Assembly (NCBI RefSeq): GCF_030285785.1
Contig: NZ_CP127247.1
Coordinates: 2,813,501-2,877,500 of the forward strand
Reading direction: 5' to 3'
DNA from: Parasedimentitalea psychrophila
Lineage (GTDB): Bacteria; Pseudomonadota; Alphaproteobacteria; Rhodobacterales; Rhodobacteraceae
DNA: 64,000 nucleotides
This document shows positions 17,385 through 26,277 of this stretch, one piece after another. The notes under the pieces are model-generated. The model saw nothing but the letters and a program-made list of their open reading frames with translations, did no database searches and was not told the origin of the DNA. Both the position numbers and the translations under genes were made by a program. Numbering within the stretch: position 1 is the first letter of the stretch; each line of letters opens with the position of its first letter.

Positions 17385-18611
17385 GGCGGTTTCAACGGGT
17401 CGACGCAACACTTTAGTCTTTATGGAAAGACGGAGTGTAAATCATGGCCTATCGCCGCAGACATTTTTTTACAGATAAACAGAAGTCAGAGATCTGGGAT
17501 CGTTGGCAACGCGGAGAGTCGATGAGTTCGATTGGACGTGGATTTGATCGTGCATCATCATCGATTTATCCTCTGCTGGCGCGCACCGGTGGTATCCGTC
17601 CGCCAGATCGCATGAGGTCCCGTTTGGCTCTGAGTTTGGCTGAACGCGAGGAGATATCACGAGGCCTGACTGCGCAACTATCTGTGCGATCAATTGCGAG
17701 ATCCTTGAAACGGTCTGCGTCGACCATCAGCCGCGAGATCCGGCGCAACGGTGGTGCCAAACTTTACCGTGCGGCTCAATCAGATGCAGCGGCATGGGCT
17801 CGTGCCCATCGCCCAAAGCCCTGTAAATTGGCAGGCAATATCTATCTATGTCGAGCGATATCGGCCAAGCTGACCCGCAAATGGTCCCCGCAACAAATCG
17901 CAGGTTGGCTGATGCGCGAACATCCCGATGAGGAAGACAAACGGGTCTCCCACGAGACGATCTACCGAAGCCTATTTATCCAGACACGCAATGTACTTAA
18001 GAAAGAATTGCTGTCGCACTTGCGGGCGACGCGATCCATTCGTCGCTCTCGCCACGCCACCATGAAGCGCAGCGGCCTTGGCCAAATCAAGGACACTATA
18101 TCGATCCGACAAAGACCGGCGGATGTGGAAGACCGTGCCGTTCCAGGACACTGGGAAGGCGATTTGATCGCCGGTTCTGGCAACAGCTTCATTGCCACGT
18201 TGGTCGAGCGACATACGCGTTATGTGATGCTGGCCAAGGTTGGCAACAAAGACAGTCACAGCGTTGTTCAGGCGCTGATCAAGCAAGCTCACAAACTACC
18301 AAAAGAACTCTACCGTTCACTGACATGGGATCGTGGAAGCGAGATGGCGGGGCACAAGAAGTTTACCTTGGCGACTGAGATCGACGTCTATTTCTGTGAT
18401 CCGCGATCACCGTGGCAACGCGGCACGAACGAAAACACCAACCGTTTGCTGCGACAGTACTTCCCAAGGGGCACAGATTTGTCGATACATAGTCAAGCAA
18501 AGCTGAGTGCCGTCGCAAGACAGCTCAATGAACGACCTCGAAAAACGCTAGGATATGAGACACCTGCCGAGCGTTTCAATGCATGTGTTGCGTCGACCCG
18601 TTGAAACCGCC
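17385..18611 (+). mobile_element. IS30-family insertion sequence, copy 2, complete
   Basis: A 1227-bp element. The left end GGCGGTTTCAACGGGTCGAC... (17385-17411) and the right end, ending at 18611, are perfect 27-bp inverted repeats. AC flanks both sides, consistent with a 2-bp target duplication. One transposase gene fills it. Confidence 0.93.
17444..18604 (+). CDS. IS30-family transposase, intact
   Basis: A 386-residue DDE transposase. Two N-terminal helix-turn-helix regions include SIARSLKRSASTISREIRRN (about 75-95). The catalytic domain shows Asp in PGHWEGDLIAGSG, Asp in TWDRGSEMAGH and Glu in RGTNENTNRLLRQYFP. It ends RPRKTLGYETPAERF, the family ending. The stop lies inside the right inverted repeat. 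This is the only full copy in the window and could mobilise other copies that keep both ends. Confidence 0.94.
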   Translation: MAYRRRHFFTDKQKSEIWDRWQRGESMSSIGRGFDRASSSIYPLLARTGGIRPPDRMRSRLALSLAEREEISRGLTAQLSVRSIARSLKRSASTISREIRRNGGAKLYRAAQSDAAAWARAHRPKPCKLAGNIYLCRAISAKLTRKWSPQQIAGWLMREHPDEEDKRVSHETIYRSLFIQTRNVLKKELLSHLRATRSIRRSRHATMKRSGLGQIKDTISIRQRPADVEDRAVPGHWEGDLIAGSGNSFIATLVERHTRYVMLAKVGNKDSHSVVQALIKQAHKLPKELYRSLTWDRGSEMAGHKKFTLATEIDVYFCDPRSPWQRGTNENTNRLLRQYFPRGTDLSIHSQAKLSAVARQLNERPRKTLGYETPAERFNACVASTR

Positions 18612-18721
18612 ACCTAAGCCGACTTTTCATGCGATGTATTGACAGAAAATACCTACCGGCATAGCCGCCCTATCAATTTTCATAGGGCCCACATTCTTCG
18701 TGGCACCTGTTTAACGCCCGT

Positions 18722-19435
18722 TCATGAGACATCCCCTCCTTTGACCGACAGGGCAACCGCCCTGTATGCGTCATGAAGCAAGGGTTCACCGTGGGCACTG
18801 AGAAAATGGTTGAACTGCAACTCCAAAACACGTTCAACATCGTTTGTCTCCGGTTTTGCGAACTTACGCCAGCCGGGGCCAATGACAGCTTGTTTGAAAA
18901 AGCCCAGGCGCGCTTTGCTTTCGGCGGCATGGTCGTTGAAATACTTGTCCGGGCCACGCATGTTCTGAAAACTGTCGCAGGTAATCAGAATGCCGCCGTG
19001 GCACTTTAGATGCAAAATGGCTTCGGGTAGTTCAGGCGTATCAAAAACAAAGGCAGAGGAGCCTGGGATTGGACCGTCTTGACCGTCCAGCAAAAACTGG
19101 TCGGTTTTCTCTCCGCGAGTAAATGTCATACCTTCAGGGGTCCATAGATCAGCCTGGTAGCGGTTCAGGTAGAACGCATCGTCGCGTCCATGAAACCCTC
19201 CGAGCCTAACAATGGCTTTCACCGTGCCAAGGTGATCCAACGCTGCAAGACCGGCTGAATTCAGGCGGATGCTGTTGACCAGCGTGAGGTCCATCCCGTC
19301 CCGAATGACAACCATATTGCGGCTGAACTCTGAAATCGGATCGGACTCTACTTTGATCTGTCCGGTTAGAAAAAAGATGTCGGGAAAGATCTCTTGAAAT
19401 TCGCCATGGGGTAGCTGGGGAGGAAATTGGGGCAT
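18722..19435 (-). CDS. Metallo-beta-lactamase-fold-like protein lacking the usual metal motif
   Basis: A 237-residue soluble protein. The pattern LVNSIRLNSAGLAALDHLGTV, a short strand, then GGFHGRDDAFYLNRYQADL and LHLKCHGGILITCDSFQNM follows the strand order of DUF4336-type beta-lactamase-like proteins. The canonical HxHxDH zinc motif is replaced by FHGRDD, so metal binding and hydrolase activity are uncertain. The function is unknown. It lies downstream of an NmrA-like gene on the same strand (gap about 80 bp), opposite a LysR regulator, so the two could be a small LysR-controlled unit. Confidence 0.6.
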   Translation of the reverse strand: MPQFPPQLPHGEFQEIFPDIFFLTGQIKVESDPISEFSRNMVVIRDGMDLTLVNSIRLNSAGLAALDHLGTVKAIVRLGGFHGRDDAFYLNRYQADLWTPEGMTFTRGEKTDQFLLDGQDGPIPGSSAFVFDTPELPEAILHLKCHGGILITCDSFQNMRGPDKYFNDHAAESKARLGFFKQAVIGPGWRKFAKPETNDVERVLELQFNHFLSAHGEPLLHDAYRAVALSVKGGDVS

Positions 19436-19514
19436 TATTTTTGTCCATTATGTCAATACACCGCGCCACACGATCTGTCATGGCGCGGGACTTTTGGGGT
19501 TCATTCCCGACTGC

Positions 19515-20378
19515 TTACAGCGCCAGTGCAAATTCTTGGGCAAACGCGTCGATGTCTGTTGCTGTTGACCCTGTCATTTTCTCAAAATCATTGCTTGCGG
19601 GCTGATCTTCGCCCTCGGCCCAAAGCTTGAATAATTTCATGACCGTCTCGACGATCATGTCTGGTGTTCCAAACGCTTCAAGACCGGCCTTTTGATCCTC
19701 ATATGGCAGGTTCACATACTGAACGTCCTTACCCAGTGATTTTGAAAACGCCTTGGCGACGTCGGAGAAACTGATCGCCTGGGGGCCAGTGATATACTGA
19801 ATTTGGCGGTTGAACTCATCCGATGTCAGGCCAATGAACGCAGCCTTTGCGATGTCCCGCGTGTCGACCATGGGAATGCGGGTATCGCCCAGATATTGCG
19901 CAAACATCTGCTTTTCCTTGATGAAACTGGCGTGCATTTGAGGGATGTTCTGCATGAAGTAATGTGGCCTCAGAATGACATAGTCCAATCCTGCAGCCAT
20001 TAAGTAATTGTCGACTTCGGTATGTTGTTCATACATGGGAAGACCCTTGCTGTACCGAGCAGGTTCGGCCGAAATGCGCACAACTTTGCGCACATTTGCA
20101 GATAGGGCGCAATCAATCAGCCCCTTGTGCAGAACCGACATATCGGGGGAAGGGCTGCTCACAAGAAAAACCGTATCAATGTTTTCCAGTGCAGCCGCAA
20201 CACTTGGCCAGTCCCCCAATTCCGCACGGACAGTCGGCACATCTTTTGACGCCATTTTAGATTCGCTTTCGTCGCTGCGCACCATAACGCGATAGCTTTG
20301 ATCACTGTCTTTCAACAGATCGACAAGTGGAGCACCGGTGTTGCCGGTGCCGCCAATAACAAGGATTTCATTTCCCAT
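19515..20378 (-). CDS. NmrA-like NAD(P)-binding atypical short-chain dehydrogenase
   Basis: A 287-residue Rossmann-fold protein. The nucleotide loop is ILVIGGTGNTGAPLV (about 5-18), and VMVRSDESES likely selects NADP. DYVILRPHYFMQNI near 130-145 is typical of the NmrA/azoreductase/QOR2-like group, and YITGPQAISFSDVAKAFS near 195-212 closes it. Members reduce quinones or dyes or sense the redox state; the substrate is unknown. It is divergent from the LysR gene at 20539 with 160 bp between, the typical layout for a LysR regulator and its target. Confidence 0.83.
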   Translation of the reverse strand: MGNEILVIGGTGNTGAPLVDLLKDSDQSYRVMVRSDESESKMASKDVPTVRAELGDWPSVAAALENIDTVFLVSSPSPDMSVLHKGLIDCALSANVRKVVRISAEPARYSKGLPMYEQHTEVDNYLMAAGLDYVILRPHYFMQNIPQMHASFIKEKQMFAQYLGDTRIPMVDTRDIAKAAFIGLTSDEFNRQIQYITGPQAISFSDVAKAFSKSLGKDVQYVNLPYEDQKAGLEAFGTPDMIVETVMKLFKLWAEGEDQPASNDFEKMTGSTATDIDAFAQEFALAL

Positions 20379-20538
20379 CTTTTAGTCTCCGCATATGTGT
20401 GTCGAACGGGTTGCCGTTTCCATTGAGAGCGAGATATGACATTCATTATTGATGGAGAACTGGCTATAATCAAAATCTCTTGTTCCACTTTTGCACCACC
20501 CGAAAAATGCGGACATGAGCGACGCCAAGGAGGGCAAT

Positions 20539-21438
20539 ATGAAGGTTTTCGAGTGGGATGACTTGCGCATCTTTCTGGCTGTTTTACGGGGTCGGTCGGT
20601 CCGATCAGCCTCCAAATTGTTGAATGTAAGCCATTCCACGGTGTCGCGTCGCTTACAGGCCATGGAGGAGCAACTGGGCATCAAGCTATTCATTCGCCAA
20701 CCTGACGGGTTTATCCTCACCGAGACAGGCGAGGCAATGGTTGTGCGCGCTGAGCGGGTTGAAAGTGAAATTCTCAGCATGGAGCGAGAAGTTTTTGGTC
20801 GTGACGCGCTATTGGCGGGGCCAGTACGCGTCTCCGCACCACCGTTGCTCGCGCAACATTTACTGATGCCAATTCTGGCCGATTTTGCTCGGCTCTACCC
20901 GCAAATTGAAATCGAAATGGACGCCACTTTTGACGTCGCTGATCTGCGGCGGCGAAATGCGGATATAGCCATCCGGTTTCAGGTTCAGCCTGACGAAAAT
21001 CTTGTTGCCTACAAGCTGCCCTCCTTTGCCAATTCAATCTATGCAACCCGTGAATACGCTAAGACGCACAGCTTCACCGGTGCAAATCCGACAGCGCAAT
21101 GGATTGCGATGGGAGGCAAAGAGGTTCTAGATCATTGGCGCCATGACACACCGTATTCGGAGTGCAAAGTGCACCACGTGGTCTCGGACATGCTGGCGCA
21201 TCTTAGTGCCGTGAAGGCGGGAATGGGGTTTGCCTACCTCTTTTGTTTTTTGGCAGACGCAGAGCCTGCACTTGTGCGCCTTCCAGAAGCAACGACGGAC
21301 AGGGCCATCACCACTTGGGCGGTGACCCACCCCGATGTGATTGCGACTGAACGGGTACGGGTTTGCGTGCGTTTTCTGGTCGATGCAATATTTGAGCACG
21401 AACGAAAGATCGGTGGGAATGCAGTTGGAACGAATTGA
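20539..21438 (+). CDS. LysR-family transcriptional regulator
   Basis: A 299-residue regulator. The N-terminal winged helix-turn-helix (WDDLRIFLAVLRGRSVRSAS, then LNVSHSTVSRRLQAMEEQLG) is followed by a periplasmic-binding-like effector domain from about residue 90. The ATG at 20539 has AGGAGG at the right distance; the frame is open upstream to 20491 but the extra residues do not look like a LysR start. It belongs to the group that often regulates a divergent oxidoreductase, here the NmrA-like gene. Confidence 0.88.
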   Translation: MKVFEWDDLRIFLAVLRGRSVRSASKLLNVSHSTVSRRLQAMEEQLGIKLFIRQPDGFILTETGEAMVVRAERVESEILSMEREVFGRDALLAGPVRVSAPPLLAQHLLMPILADFARLYPQIEIEMDATFDVADLRRRNADIAIRFQVQPDENLVAYKLPSFANSIYATREYAKTHSFTGANPTAQWIAMGGKEVLDHWRHDTPYSECKVHHVVSDMLAHLSAVKAGMGFAYLFCFLADAEPALVRLPEATTDRAITTWAVTHPDVIATERVRVCVRFLVDAIFEHERKIGGNAVGTN

Positions 21439-21876
21439 ACTGAAGGTTTAGCCGTATATTTGTGATTTGAGCCGTAAAGAAAAAAGCAGCTTGGTCCGCA
21501 CAGCGGTCGTTAGTGTTCGACGCAGCGAACGGCTCCTTTCCTGAAGGTTTTTCGATGCGGGGCGCGGCGTGACAGCTGCCTCCAAATGATGGCGTCCCGC
21601 GTTGACAAACCTCGGAAGGAGGAAGCCGCGGGGGGCTGGGTGATGCCTATGGGGAAAGAGCGATGCGGATGGGTTCTACGGCTGGAAGTGGCCGACACTT
21701 TGGTAGAACGATTGAGCCTTTGGTGCCGGATGGAACGTCAGTGCCCCCCAGATAAAGGTGTCGCTCGAACTTGTGCGGGTGGGTTCGTGTGCGCATTGGG
21801 ATGCGAGGCACAGACCGTTTAGTCCGGGCCCTGAGATGGAACCAGAAAGGTATCGTCCAATGGAATGGGCGATTTG

Positions 21877-23070
21877 TCATGCGGCCTGCTCCCTCGGTGG
21901 TGCCCTCGATCTTGGTTGTTGCCCGCGGCGGAATATCTCGACAATGCGCATCGGTCCGCCACAGCAAGGGCACGGCTCCCGTAGAGTGAGAGGGATAATC
22001 TCGGCGCTTTGCTGGACCTCCTGGTCAGGCGGCTCCACCTCAAGCAGGGCGCGTATCCTGGCGATGTTGGCCTTGCGGGTCGAGCTGGCCAGCAAGCCAT
22101 AGTGACGGATGCGGTGGAAGCCGTCGGGTAGGACATGGATCAGGAAGCGGCGTATGAACTCGCCGGTGGAGAGGCGCATGACCCTCTGCCGGTTGCTATT
22201 CTTGATGCGATAGTCTTTCCAGTGGAAGGTCACGGCCTCGGCGTCTGCGTTGACCAAGCGGGAGTTCGATATGGCGACACGATGCGTATAGTGGCTGAGA
22301 TAGGCCAGTACCGCCTCTGGCCCACCAAAGGGCAGTTTGGCATAGACTACCCATTCGGATTTGCGGAACGGGGCGAGCCAAGTAGCAAACGTGTCAGCCT
22401 TTGCCAACCCACCCAGATCCCCGAAGAAGCTCAGTTCGCCTGCGTTATGGAGGGCCATCAATCCTTCGATAAAGAGGCGGCGGAACAGCCTGGACAGCAC
22501 CCGCACATGCAGAAAGAACCCCGGTCTGCATTTGATCCAGCCTACGCCATCCGGCAACAGGCCGCCGCCGGGCACGATCATATGCACATGGGGATGATGT
22601 GTTAGTGCTGATCCCCAAGTGTGCAGCACGCTTGTCATACCAACGCGTGCGCCGAGGCGCTTGGGATCGGCCGCGATGGTCATTACCGTTTGGGCGGACG
22701 CCTTGAACAGCAGGCTATAGACTGCCTTCTTATTCCAATATGCGATGCGGGCAATCTCGGCAGGCAGGGTGAAGACGACATGGAAATACTCTACCGGCAA
22801 CAGGTCCTCAGCACGCGCCGCCATCCAGTCCCGTGCGGCTGGCCCCTGGCACTTCGGGCAATGCCTGTTTTTGCAGGAGTTATAGGCAATATGGCCGTGG
22901 TCGCATTTGGTGCAAGCCGCCACATGGCCACCGAGCGCCTCGGTCCGGCAGGCCTCTATCGCCGACATCACCTTAAGTTGGCTGAGGCTGATATGCCCAG
23001 CATTGGCCTGCCGCCATGCGGGACCGTACTTTCGAAAAATATCAGCAATCTCCAGCTTCGAACGAGACAC
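21877..23070 (-). CDS. IS91-family (Y2, HUH) transposase, copy B
   Basis: The 397-residue product is identical to the one at 13498: zinc-binding N-terminus, HHPHVHMIV metal site, paired Tyr in YLSHYTHRV. The complete identity of the copies points to a recent duplication. Confidence 0.93.
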   Translation of the reverse strand: MSRSKLEIADIFRKYGPAWRQANAGHISLSQLKVMSAIEACRTEALGGHVAACTKCDHGHIAYNSCKNRHCPKCQGPAARDWMAARAEDLLPVEYFHVVFTLPAEIARIAYWNKKAVYSLLFKASAQTVMTIAADPKRLGARVGMTSVLHTWGSALTHHPHVHMIVPGGGLLPDGVGWIKCRPGFFLHVRVLSRLFRRLFIEGLMALHNAGELSFFGDLGGLAKADTFATWLAPFRKSEWVVYAKLPFGGPEAVLAYLSHYTHRVAISNSRLVNADAEAVTFHWKDYRIKNSNRQRVMRLSTGEFIRRFLIHVLPDGFHRIRHYGLLASSTRKANIARIRALLEVEPPDQEVQQSAEIIPLTLREPCPCCGGPMRIVEIFRRGQQPRSRAPPREQAA

Positions 23071-23082
23071 CGGCCCCGAGCG

Positions 23083-23970
23083 TCACTCCAACCCTCGTCG
23101 GAGCGTGTGATCCTGCAACTGTTTGAGGTTGTCGAACGGGCTGACCGTATTGCGGATCGTCTTAGTGGCGACGTGGGTGTAGCGCGCTGTCGTGCTCAGC
23201 TTGGAATGACCCAACAGGACCTGGATCACCCGCACATCGGTATTGGCCTCCAGCAGATGGGTCGCAAAACTATGCCGCAGAGTATGCAGTGTCGCCGGTT
23301 TGTTGATCCCCGCCATGTGCTTTGCCGAGGTGAAGGCGCGATTGAGCTGGCGTGGTGACAGCGGATTGATCTTGGGTTTTCCGGGAAATAGCCAGCCCTC
23401 GGGTCGTGCCTCAAGCCAATAGTCCCGCAGCAGTTCCAAAAGCCTTCGCGACAGCATCGCCTTACGGTCTTTGCCATTCTTGCCCTCGTCGACATGGATC
23501 AACATCCGGTCGCTGTCGATGTCGGCCACTTTGAGGTGGCAAACTTCGGACGCCCGCAACCCAGCGCCATAGCTAATGCCCAAAGCAGCCCGATACTTGA
23601 GGCCAGGACCAGGAACGGCTGTCAGCAGATCGGATACCTCCTCGACGCTGAGCACAACGGGCAGTTTATTCGGTTTGCGTCGGAACTGCATGTATCGCTT
23701 CATCTCTTCGCGCCCGCAGGTCACGCCGAAAAATAGTCTGAGCGAGACGATCCGGGTGTTGAAGGTCGTCGTCGAAACGTCAGTGTCTGTCATGTGCAAC
23801 TGATAGGCGCGCAACTCATCTGGTGTTGCGGTATCAGGCGAGCGGCCAAGGAAAGCCGCAAAATGTTTAATCGCACGGATATGCCCTTTCTGCGTCAACT
23901 CCTTCAGTCCGCGAATGCGCATATCCTCGATCATCCGCGCTCGCAGCGACGTTGTCTTCTCCTCTTTCAT
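23083..23970 (-). CDS. Tyrosine recombinase carried by the IS91-like element, copy B
   Basis: Identical to the copy at 14704, with the same AGGAGG-supported ATG (23970) and the same R-K-HxxR-H-Y catalytic set. It lies 12 bases upstream of the transposase gene on the same strand. Confidence 0.9.
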   Translation of the reverse strand: MKEEKTTSLRARMIEDMRIRGLKELTQKGHIRAIKHFAAFLGRSPDTATPDELRAYQLHMTDTDVSTTTFNTRIVSLRLFFGVTCGREEMKRYMQFRRKPNKLPVVLSVEEVSDLLTAVPGPGLKYRAALGISYGAGLRASEVCHLKVADIDSDRMLIHVDEGKNGKDRKAMLSRRLLELLRDYWLEARPEGWLFPGKPKINPLSPRQLNRAFTSAKHMAGINKPATLHTLRHSFATHLLEANTDVRVIQVLLGHSKLSTTARYTHVATKTIRNTVSPFDNLKQLQDHTLRRGLE

Positions 23971-24105
23971 GGAAGCCTCCTGTCTAAAGATTGAGAAGGC
24001 CCAATCGTCGAACAGGTTCGTCAGAATACAAAATGCACAGATTTTGCGTAGGTGTGGAACGCTCAACACGAGCGCCATTGCCGCGAGAGCGGCTTAGTCC
24101 TTCCG

Positions 24106-24320
24106 CCCTTTGTGCTCGATATACCGCGTCATGCTGCACCCAGCACGAATGTCGTAGAAGGGCTGGAAGCTGCCGTTAGACGTGTTTGGCACCAATGGCC
24201 GCAGTGGGCCGTTAGTGACCGTGAGGAGAGAGAGAAGTAGCCTGATTGCTGCACCCTGCACATTTGGTCACTAAGGGCGGAAAGCGGAAGTTCGCTGCGA
24301 TGGCAAACTGTCAGGCTCGT
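24106..24320. repeat. Mosaic intergenic repeat, modules C and A
   Basis: Module C (ATGCTGCACC, then CACGAATGTCGTAGAAGGGC at 24144-24163, then GCTGCCGTTAGACGTG) is followed by GGGCCGTTAGTGACCGTGAG and the module A core TGCTGCACCCTGCAC (24247-24261), with CACTAAGGGCGGAAAG and AAGTTCGCTGCGA. The copy near 35770-35965 has the same order. From 24321 to 24572 I see no gene; a CGCGCGGCACACCC-rich stretch lies there. Confidence 0.65.
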
Positions 24321-24572
24321 TTCCCACAAAGCAGCCATTCGGCTCACTAATGCAGGAAATTTTCTGCTAATGACGGCAGTGAACCCAGAGTGACAATTTC
24401 TTGGTGAGGCAGCTAACCTCAGGTTTGGTGCGGGAACCTTGTCGAAAACGTGCCTATCCCCTACCGCTGTGCGGCGCGCGGCACACCCACGGGTTTGCTG
24501 CGACCACGAAACGCCGGAAAATCCTGCAAGATATGCTAGTGTAACCTATGTTCACTCGCAGGAGATAAGGTG

Positions 24573-25460
24573 ATGGCTCGGTTAACCGCAAAGGACTTCG
24601 ACCCTAAACTTCTAGAACTTTACGATTTTTATGCCCATGGAATGATTACGAAACGTCAGTTTCTGGATGGGGCCGCGAAATTTGCTGTGGCGAGCATGAC
24701 GGCCTCGGCGATTCTGGGGATGATGTCCCCGAATTATGCTTTGGCGGAACAAGTATCGTTCAACGACCCTGATATTGTTCCTGAATACATCATGTATCCT
24801 TCGCCCAATGGCCATGGAGAAGTGCGCGGCTATTTGGTGCGCCCAGCAGGTGTTGAGGGTAAATTACCAGCCGTCGTCGTGGTCCACGAAAATCGCGGTC
24901 TGAATCCCTATATTGAGGATGTCGCCCGCCGGCTTGCCAAAGCCGGTTTCATGGCGTTGGCACCGGATGGGCTTACGTCTGTTGGAGGTTATCCCGGCAA
25001 TGACGCAGAAGGACGGGCGATGCAAAAGTCGGTCGACCGCGGAAAGCTGATGAATGATTTCTTCGCAGCGGTGGAATTCATGATGAGCCACGATGGCTCG
25101 ACCGGTAACATTGGGATTACCGGGTTCTGTTATGGTGGCGGCGTGGCAAACGCAGCCGCGGTCGCCTATCCAGAACTCAGGGCCGCTGTACCCTATTACG
25201 GCCGTCAAGCTGCCGCCGAGGATGTACCGAAAATTCAAGCACCTCTGCTTTTACACTACGGTGCGCTGGATGAGCGAGTGAATGCGGGCTGGCCAGAATA
25301 TGAAGCCGCATTGAAAGCAAACGAAAAAACCTATGAAGCGCATTTCTACGAAGGCGCCAACCATGGTTTTCACAACGACAGCACGCCGCGCTACGACGAG
25401 GTGATGGCGAATTTGTCTTGGGAGCGGACGCTGGCACATTTCCGAACACATCTTGTTTGA
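24573..25460 (+). CDS. Dienelactone hydrolase-family alpha/beta hydrolase with a Tat-like N-terminus
   Basis: A 295-residue hydrolase. The nucleophile Cys186 is in GFCYGGG, the Asp in HYGALDERV and the His in GANHGFHND, the Cys-Asp-His triad of dienelactone hydrolases. VVVVHENRGLNPYIEDVARRL is the family oxyanion region. The N-terminus has KRQFLDGAAKF followed by a hydrophobic stretch (about 28-58), like a degenerate Tat signal with KR instead of RR; such enzymes are often exported. The ATG 24573 is eight bases after GGAG; a GTG at 24570 is also possible. Cleavage of a lactone or ester is likely; the substrate is unknown. It stands alone between repeat-rich gaps. Confidence 0.86.
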   Translation: MARLTAKDFDPKLLELYDFYAHGMITKRQFLDGAAKFAVASMTASAILGMMSPNYALAEQVSFNDPDIVPEYIMYPSPNGHGEVRGYLVRPAGVEGKLPAVVVVHENRGLNPYIEDVARRLAKAGFMALAPDGLTSVGGYPGNDAEGRAMQKSVDRGKLMNDFFAAVEFMMSHDGSTGNIGITGFCYGGGVANAAAVAYPELRAAVPYYGRQAAAEDVPKIQAPLLLHYGALDERVNAGWPEYEAALKANEKTYEAHFYEGANHGFHNDSTPRYDEVMANLSWERTLAHFRTHLV

Positions 25461-26277
25461 GACCTGCTTCGCCCCAGTACATTGATTGACTCTCCGAAAA
25501 GAATGGCGTCAGGGCACGACAGCTACAGATGTGACTTAACCCGTAATGCAGGTACGAATGTTATGCGCAGGTGATTGCCTGCGAGTTTAAAAACTGGCGA
25601 TTATTGAGCCTTTCCTGAATTTGGACCGGTCCGCGTTGCAGTCACCTGAAGCGCAGAAATGCTGCGCTATTAATGAATGACCGCAATAAAGTGCCGCGCC
25701 GCAGTATCTTTATCTGATAGCCAAGGTCCGCATTGGGCCGTTAGTGACAGTTGGGCCAGTAACAGTGAATGACCGCAAGGTGCTGCATAGCCGCCGTCTG
25801 ACGGGGGGGTGTTGGACACATCTCCGCAATGTCAGCTAACTGCACTTTCGCGACCTTGGTGAATAGTGCAGCATCCGACACTATGGGCGGGTTCCGGACC
25901 TTCGCTGCGGTCAACTCCAATGGCGGCTATGCGCAGTTAGTCACCTTTGCAAAGTAGGGGTGCCAAGTGTGTCGGATCGACAGAACCTGCCCATTGCGGA
26001 CTCTCACCGATCAGTATGACGCTGCACTGCAGTTTTCGCCTTGCCGACATTGGCTCAGGCCGCAGCAATTGGATCGTGGTAGGATCCGCAGAGCGGGGCG
26101 GAACCGAAATCTGTGGATTTAGTCGGCGCTCTGGATTGTGGCAGTCGAACTATAGGCGTTAGAGAAAACACTCCCAAAATGTGCCACCCAAATCTGCATT
26201 TTCTAGACAAGCTGCTGCGCTAGCACATTACAGTGGCCGTGGAATAAGTCCGTTAAGGAAAAAGGAAAGCTCGACTT
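25461..26277. repeat. Long gene-free gap with decayed repeat modules
   Basis: AAGGTCCGCATTGGGCCGTTAG near 25722-25744 and the run CGGCTATGCGCAG with ACCTTTGCAAAGTA (25943-25956), then CTGCCCATTGCGGACTCTC, are module B-type copies. The rest has no convincing frame. A near-duplicate CTTCGCTGCGGTC-type start at 25898 precedes module B as it does near 1741. Confidence 0.55.

Larger units (their letters stand above)
21539..24105 (-). mobile_element. IS91-like element with a tyrosine recombinase, copy B
   Basis: Same 2567 bp as copy A (13160-15726), in the same orientation. The left flank (CGCAGCGAACGGCTCCTT) and right flank (CGCCCTTTGTGCTC) belong to the intergenic repeat family. Confidence 0.85.
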
